A stretch of DNA of 64,000 nt. Source: Providencia alcalifaciens DSM 30120. GTDB taxonomy: Bacteria; Pseudomonadota; Gammaproteobacteria; Enterobacterales; Enterobacteriaceae. The stretch covers positions 1 through 64,000 of the forward strand of contig NZ_ABXW01000018.1 of assembly GCF_000173415.1 (NCBI RefSeq), given 5' to 3'. Shown here one piece after another: positions 59,406-64,000 of this stretch; within the stretch, counting starts at the first letter, position 1, and each line of letters begins with the position of its first letter. Under the pieces are notes generated by a model. The model was not told the origin of the DNA and ran no database searches. It worked only from the letters and a program-made list of their open reading frames with translations. Both the position numbers and the translations under genes were made by a program.

Positions 59406-61433
59406 TCATGAATCCGTTTTCTTATTCAATCCTAAACGCGCTTTAATATCAGCCAGAGCAGACTGACCTTTTTGCATTCGCTCCTCGGCAGTCACCACTT
59501 TTCGTTGTTGTTCCCACACCAAATCGTCTTGTGGTAATTCCATCAAAAAACGGCTTAATTCAGGGCGGATCAGCTCACCATATTGTCGACGTTCACGGCT
59601 ATGCGTAAAAAATAATTCTCGCTGCGCTCGCGTGATCCCCACATAAGCTAGACGACGCTCTTCATCAATATTATTTTCGTCAATACTACTTTGGTGAGGT
59701 AATAATCCCTCTTCCATTCCTACTAAGAAAACATAAGGAAATTCAAGACCTTTTGACGCATGTAACGTCATCAATTGAACCTGATCTGAATCTTCATCAT
59801 CTTCCCCACGCTCCATCATATCGCGCAAAGTAAAGCGCGTGACAACCTGATTTAACGTCATGGGATCATTAAGCTCATCCCCTTCAATCATTTCGCTCAT
59901 CCATGTAAACAATTGATTGACGTTTTTCATTCGCATCTCAGCTGCTTTAGTGCTGGTCGACGTTTCGTATAGCCAGCTCTCATAATCCATTTCTCGCAGT
60001 AAATCTCGAACTGCGATCAACGGCTCGCGCTCAGAAGTTTTAACAATGCCATCCATCCAATGGGTAAAACGTTGTAATGCCTCCAAACCTTTACCGGTTA
60101 GAGTCTGCTCTAGACCTAAATCAAAGCTGGCTTGATATAAACTTTTTCCGCGCTGATTCGCCCATTCACCCAATTTTTGAATAGTTTTAGGTCCAATTTC
60201 TCGACGTGGTGTATTTACGATACGCAAAAAAGCACTATCGTCTTCAGGATTAGTCAGCACGCGTAAATACGCCAACAGATCTTTAATCTCAGGGCGAGAA
60301 AAAAATGAAGTTCCTCCCGAAATCCGGTAAGGAATTCGGTTTTGCATCAGCATTTTTTCAAAAATTCGTGATTGATGATTACCCCGGTATAAAATCGCAT
60401 AATCTTTATATTGGGTTTTATTAATGAAGTGGTGAGCAATTAATTCACCAATCACACGTTCCGCTTCATGGTCTTCATTATTGGCTGTCAGCACCTTTAA
60501 TGGCGCACCATAACCCAGTTCAGAAAATAATTTTTTATCAAATACATGAGGGTTATTCGCGATCAAAATATTTGCCGCTTTCAAGATACGTCCAGATGAA
60601 CGGTAATTCTGCTCGAGCTTAATCACATTCAGCTTAGGAAAATCTTGGCTGAGTAACACCAAGTTTTGCGGTCTAGCGCCACGCCAAGAATAAATCGATT
60701 GGTCATCATCGCCAACGACCGTAAAACGTGCACGCTGCCCCACCAGTAATTTCACCAACTGATACTGACTGGTATTGGTATCTTGATATTCGTCCACCAG
60801 CAAATAGCGAATTTTTTGCTGCCAGCGCTCTCTCACTTCTTCATTATGATAAAGCAATAGCGTTGGCTTACTAATTAAGTCATCAAAATCCAGTACATTA
60901 CAACTTTTTAGATGCAGCTCATAACGGCGATAACACTCGGCAAAATGGTGCTCTTTTTCCGTTTTTGCTTGCCCAATAACTTGCGGTGGAGAAATAAGAT
61001 CATTTTTCCAATTTGAGATCGCAGAGATCAGCTGTTGAAGAAGATCTTTATCTTCCTCAAGCAGATCAAATGTGAGTTCTTTGAGTAACGCCATTTGGTC
61101 TTGGTCATCAAACAAAGAAAAATTGGCTTTGATCCCTAACGCTTTATATTCGCGTTTGATAATTTCCAGTCCCAAAGTATGGAATGTGGAAATGATTAAC
61201 CCTCGGGCTTCTTTTTTACCTAATGTTTGCCCCACACGCTCTTTCATTTCGCGCGCGGCTTTATTGGTAAATGTCACCGCCGCAATTTGCCGAGGCTGAT
61301 AACCACAATGGCGGATCAGATGCGCAATTTTATTGGTAATAACCCGTGTTTTACCTGAGCCTGCCCCTGCCAAAACAAGGCACGGACCATCTACATATTC
61401 AACTGCCTGTTGCTGGCTAGGATTTAATCGCAT
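59406..61433 (-). CDS. rep: ATP-dependent DNA helicase Rep
   Basis: A superfamily 1A 3'-5' helicase, UvrD paralog, which clears proteins ahead of replication forks and restarts phage phiX174-type replication. 675 residues (E. coli 673) with [41 protein letters not shown] and [11 protein letters not shown]. The C-terminal tail that contacts DnaB is present. It is convergent with gppA. Confidence 0.96.
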   Translation of the reverse strand: MRLNPSQQQAVEYVDGPCLVLAGAGSGKTRVITNKIAHLIRHCGYQPRQIAAVTFTNKAAREMKERVGQTLGKKEARGLIISTFHTLGLEIIKREYKALGIKANFSLFDDQDQMALLKELTFDLLEEDKDLLQQLISAISNWKNDLISPPQVIGQAKTEKEHHFAECYRRYELHLKSCNVLDFDDLISKPTLLLYHNEEVRERWQQKIRYLLVDEYQDTNTSQYQLVKLLVGQRARFTVVGDDDQSIYSWRGARPQNLVLLSQDFPKLNVIKLEQNYRSSGRILKAANILIANNPHVFDKKLFSELGYGAPLKVLTANNEDHEAERVIGELIAHHFINKTQYKDYAILYRGNHQSRIFEKMLMQNRIPYRISGGTSFFSRPEIKDLLAYLRVLTNPEDDSAFLRIVNTPRREIGPKTIQKLGEWANQRGKSLYQASFDLGLEQTLTGKGLEALQRFTHWMDGIVKTSEREPLIAVRDLLREMDYESWLYETSTSTKAAEMRMKNVNQLFTWMSEMIEGDELNDPMTLNQVVTRFTLRDMMERGEDDEDSDQVQLMTLHASKGLEFPYVFLVGMEEGLLPHQSSIDENNIDEERRLAYVGITRAQRELFFTHSRERRQYGELIRPELSRFLMELPQDDLVWEQQRKVVTAEERMQKGQSALADIKARLGLNKKTDS

Positions 61434-61530
61434 GGTTTCTCTGTATCACTTAGTTATTCAAAAAGGAATTCGCTACAGATTGTAGCAGAAACCGACCCAA
61501 CTCTTGAGCAACGATCCTGCCTATTTATAA

Positions 61531-61568
61531 AAAACAAAAAACCGTATGACAAAATGCCATACGGTTTT
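61531..61568 (-). terminator. Terminator between ilvC and rep
   Basis: On the minus strand AAAACCGTATG pairs with CATACGGTTTT (11 bp) and is followed by a long T run. It lies about 155 bp after the ilvC stop, beyond an ERIC element, and would end ilvC transcription. Confidence 0.85.
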
Positions 61569-61600
61569 GATTTAGCGATTTTTCATTCTTATAAAACGTA

Positions 61601-61725
61601 TTTTTCTAAACTATTCGCGTTAGAGGAAGGCCGCAAAGGAGATTATCCTATGGGGCATACATTAGTATGTGACTTAGGTAACCGAGTGTAGCCAACGCTC
61701 CTATCACACGAAGAGTGACGAAAAA
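61601..61725 (+). repeat. ERIC (IRU) intergenic repeat
   Basis: About 125 bp aligned to the ERIC consensus. It includes ACATTAGTATGTGACT (ERIC core ACATAAGTAAGTGACT), the strongly conserved AGCCAACGC at 61689, and the end GAAGAGTGACG. It is about the full ERIC length (127 bp). It abuts the ilvC stop codon. Confidence 0.85.
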
Positions 61726-63201
61726 TTATTGTGCGCTAGAAATCTTCTTCATATCCGTCATATAACCACGCAAAGTCTTACCGATTTTCTCGATAGGGTG
61801 GTTACGAATGGCTTCGTTGATATCACGTAATTGCGCATTATCCGTTCCGTTATCTGCAACTGATTTTGCTAAATCACCCGCTTGTAACTTGGTCATAAAC
61901 TCTTTCAGCATTGGCACGGCTGCAAATGAGAACAGGTAGTTACCATACTCTGCAGTATCTGAAATAACGACGTTCATTTCATATAAACGCTTACGTGCAA
62001 TAGTGTTCGCAATCAGTGGCAATTCATGCAGTGACTCATAGTAAGCCGATTCTTCAAGAATGCCGGCTTCTAACATGGTATCGAACGCCAACTCAACGCC
62101 TGCTTTAACCATTGCAACTAACAGAACACCATGATCAAAATACTCTTGCTCAGAAATTTTACCTGCAAACTCAGGGTAGTTTTCAAACGCAGATTTCCCT
62201 GTCTCTTCGCGCCATGTCAGCAAGTTTTTATCATTATTCGCCCAATCTGCCATCATTGTTGATGAAAACTCACCAGAAATAATGTCATCCATATGTTTTT
62301 GGAACAGTGGCGCTAAAATAGTCTTCAGTTGTTCCGACAGTGCATAAGCACGGATTTTCGCAGGGTTAGACAGACGATCCATCATCAGGGTGATACCGCC
62401 CTGTTTCAGAGCTTCCGTAATGGTTTCCCAACCAAACTGAATTAATTTACCTGCATAGCCTGGCTCAACACCATCTGCAACCATTTTGTCGTAGCTCAGC
62501 AACGCGCCAGCTTGCAACATACCGCACAGAATAGTTTGCTCCCCCATCAGGTCAGACTTAACTTCTGCAACGAATGATGATTCCAGAACACCAGCACGGT
62601 GACCACCAGTTGCTGCTGCCCATGCTTTAGCAATTGCCATTCCCTCACCTTTCGGATCATTTTCTGGGTGAACAGCAATCAGTGTTGGAACACCGAAACC
62701 ACGTTTATATTCTTCGCGAACTTCTGTACCTGGACATTTTGGTGCTACCATCACAACAGTGATGTCTTTGCGAATTTCTTCACCCACTTCAACGATGTTA
62801 AAACCGTGAGAGTAACCCAGTGCAGCACCTTGCTTCATCATTGGCTGAACAGCACGAACAACCGTAGAGTGTTGTTTGTCTGGAGTTAAGTTAACCACTA
62901 AATCTGCTTCAGGGATCAGTTCTTCATAAGTACCAACTTTAAAACCATTTTCTGTCGCTTTACGCCATGATGCACGTTTTTCCTTGATCGCTTCTGGACG
63001 CAGAGCATAAGCGATATCTAAGCCAGAATCGCGCATATTCAGACCTTGGTTTAGACCTTGAGCACCACAACCAACAATGACGATTTTTTTACCTTTCAGG
63101 TATCCTGCTTCATCCGCAAATTCATCACGATTCATAAAGCGGCATTTACCTAATTGAGCTAACTGCTCACGCAAGTTCAGTGTATTAAAATAATTCGTCA
63201 T
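61726..63201 (-). CDS. ilvC: Ketol-acid reductoisomerase (class II)
   Basis: IlvC performs the NADPH-dependent alkyl migration and reduction of acetolactate and acetohydroxybutyrate in valine, isoleucine and leucine synthesis. 491 residues, the long class II form with a duplicated knotted domain. The Rossmann motif reads [19 protein letters not shown], with [12 protein letters not shown] for NADPH. It is divergent from ilvY, whose product activates it when bound to acetolactate. Confidence 0.97.
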   Translation of the reverse strand: MTNYFNTLNLREQLAQLGKCRFMNRDEFADEAGYLKGKKIVIVGCGAQGLNQGLNMRDSGLDIAYALRPEAIKEKRASWRKATENGFKVGTYEELIPEADLVVNLTPDKQHSTVVRAVQPMMKQGAALGYSHGFNIVEVGEEIRKDITVVMVAPKCPGTEVREEYKRGFGVPTLIAVHPENDPKGEGMAIAKAWAAATGGHRAGVLESSFVAEVKSDLMGEQTILCGMLQAGALLSYDKMVADGVEPGYAGKLIQFGWETITEALKQGGITLMMDRLSNPAKIRAYALSEQLKTILAPLFQKHMDDIISGEFSSTMMADWANNDKNLLTWREETGKSAFENYPEFAGKISEQEYFDHGVLLVAMVKAGVELAFDTMLEAGILEESAYYESLHELPLIANTIARKRLYEMNVVISDTAEYGNYLFSFAAVPMLKEFMTKLQAGDLAKSVADNGTDNAQLRDINEAIRNHPIEKIGKTLRGYMTDMKKISSAQ

Positions 63202-63350
63202 GGTCTTACTCCATTATTCGGTCAGTGTTCTGTTGTGTTCGTATTATCAGGCAAGTTGATTATCGTTACCTGTTGCTCATTATTGAGCAGTTATGTATTC
63301 ACTATATGCGATGCTTGGCATTGCTTAAATTGATATATTGACAATATAAT

Positions 63351-63367
63351 GTTGCAATATTTGCAAC
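63351..63367. promoter_or_regulatory. IlvY operator between ilvC and ilvY
   Basis: GTTGCAA-TAT-TTGCAAC, a perfect inverted repeat of LysR type, 150 bp from the ilvC start and 29 bp from the ilvY start. E. coli IlvY binds similar TTGCAA palindromes in this divergent region to repress ilvY and, with inducer, activate ilvC. Confidence 0.8.
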
Positions 63368-63395
63368 GAAAATCAGCGCGTAACCTGAGGGCAAT

Positions 63396-64000
63396 ATGGA
63401 TATTCGTGATCTACAACTATTTCTGCATCTAGCAGAAAGCTGCCACTTTGGGCGCACGTCCAAAGCCATGCATGTCAGCCCGTCAACATTATCAAGGCAA
63501 ATTCAGCGCTTGGAAGATCAATTAGGGCATCCACTCTTTATTCGCGATAACCGCTCAGTGAAACTGACCCAAGCGGGAGAACATCTCAAACAGTTTGCTC
63601 AACAGACATTATTGCAATATCAGCAGCTAAAACATGCCCTAAACCAACAAAGCCCTTCGTTGAGCGGTGAGCTGCACTTATTCTGCTCAGTCACTGCGGC
63701 ATATAGCCATTTGCCACAAGTGCTTGATAAGTTCCGCGCATTGCATCCACTAGTCGAAATAAAACTTACAACGGGGGATGCCGCTGATGCCGTTGATAAA
63801 GTTGAAACCAAAGAAGCTGATTTAGGCATCGCAGGTAAACCTGAAAAATTACCCGACAATGTACGATTTGCTAAAATTGGTGAAATTCCACTTGTACTCA
63901 TTGCACCGTCATTACCTTGTGCAGTAAGGAGCATGGTCACCGAAGATGATCCAGACTGGTCCTCAGTTCCCTTCATCCTTCCTGAGCATGGGCCATCCCG
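63396..64000 (+). CDS. ilvY: LysR-type activator IlvY, truncated by window end
   Basis: The first 201 codons of the acetolactate-responsive regulator of ilvC. The N-terminal winged helix-turn-helix is complete (MDIRDLQLFLHLAES, SPSTLSRQIQRLEDQLGHPLFIR) and the start of the periplasmic-binding-like inducer domain follows. It is divergent from ilvC, with a palindromic operator between. The remainder lies beyond 64000. Confidence 0.95.
   Translation, partial: MDIRDLQLFLHLAESCHFGRTSKAMHVSPSTLSRQIQRLEDQLGHPLFIRDNRSVKLTQAGEHLKQFAQQTLLQYQQLKHALNQQSPSLSGELHLFCSVTAAYSHLPQVLDKFRALHPLVEIKLTTGDAADAVDKVETKEADLGIAGKPEKLPDNVRFAKIGEIPLVLIAPSLPCAVRSMVTEDDPDWSSVPFILPEHGPS

Overview
The window is chromosomal DNA from a gamma-proteobacterium of the order Enterobacterales, most likely Providencia (Morganellaceae). 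Gene content and local order follow Escherichia coli closely: the complete enterobacterial common antigen locus, rho-trxA-rhlB-gppA-rep-ilvC, hemCDXY-cyaA-cyaY-dapF-xerC-uvrD, and the argX-hisR-leuT-proM tRNA operon. The DNA is AT-rich and protein identity to E. coli is moderate. The genus is an inference from gene order and base composition, not from a database search.

Layout. 1-7.7 kb: orn faces left; rsgA, psd and mscM face right; then a small unknown membrane protein and a Sel1-repeat lipoprotein-like secreted protein. 8-14.3 kb: recQ-pldB-yigL on the minus strand, then pldA, yigI and rarD. 14.3-23.6 kb is an accessory region lying between rarD and uvrD, where E. coli carries corA. It holds a putrescine-type APC permease behind a strikingly structured leader RNA, a YtcJ-type amidohydrolase, a hok/sok type I toxin-antitoxin module, an rtcB2-prfH ribosome rescue and RNA repair pair with an unusual leader, and two coiled-coil proteins with matching Cys-Ala C-termini on either side of a 2-oxoglutarate/Fe(II) dioxygenase. 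23.7-37.4 kb: uvrD, yigB, xerC, yigA, dapF, lptM, cyaY and cyaA, then hemC-hemD-hemX-hemY. 37.9-39.2 kb: the sRNA GlmZ with a sigma-54 promoter and GlrR sites, and four tRNA genes. 39.3-53.8 kb: yifK and the twelve-gene ECA locus wecA to wecG. 54.3 kb to the end: rho, trxA, rhlB, gppA, rep, ilvC and the first 201 codons of ilvY.

How the genes work together. The ECA genes make UDP-GlcNAc derivatives, assemble the GlcNAc-ManNAcA-Fuc4NAc trisaccharide on undecaprenyl phosphate, flip it and polymerise it. hemC and hemD carry out two consecutive steps of tetrapyrrole synthesis. cyaA makes cAMP, and a CRP site lies upstream of it. UvrD, RecQ, Rep and XerC maintain the chromosome. GlmZ controls glucosamine-6-phosphate synthase, which supplies the UDP-GlcNAc that both ECA and peptidoglycan use.

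The most notable non-standard items are these: (1) a 127-nt three-way-junction leader RNA before the APC permease, with a 12-bp closing helix and a possible competing pairing downstream; (2) the dioxygenase and coiled-coil cluster, in which the two flanking proteins share a P-x-C-D...C-A terminus; (3) a roughly 139-bp intergenic repeat present twice, each copy flanked by 22-25 bp direct duplications that are themselves palindromic, one copy sitting between the LexA box and the uvrD start; (4) a HokE-like toxin module too short for most gene callers; (5) a 14-codon leader peptide followed by five in-frame stop codons upstream of rtcB2-prfH. No CRISPR array, insertion sequence, prophage or rRNA gene was seen.
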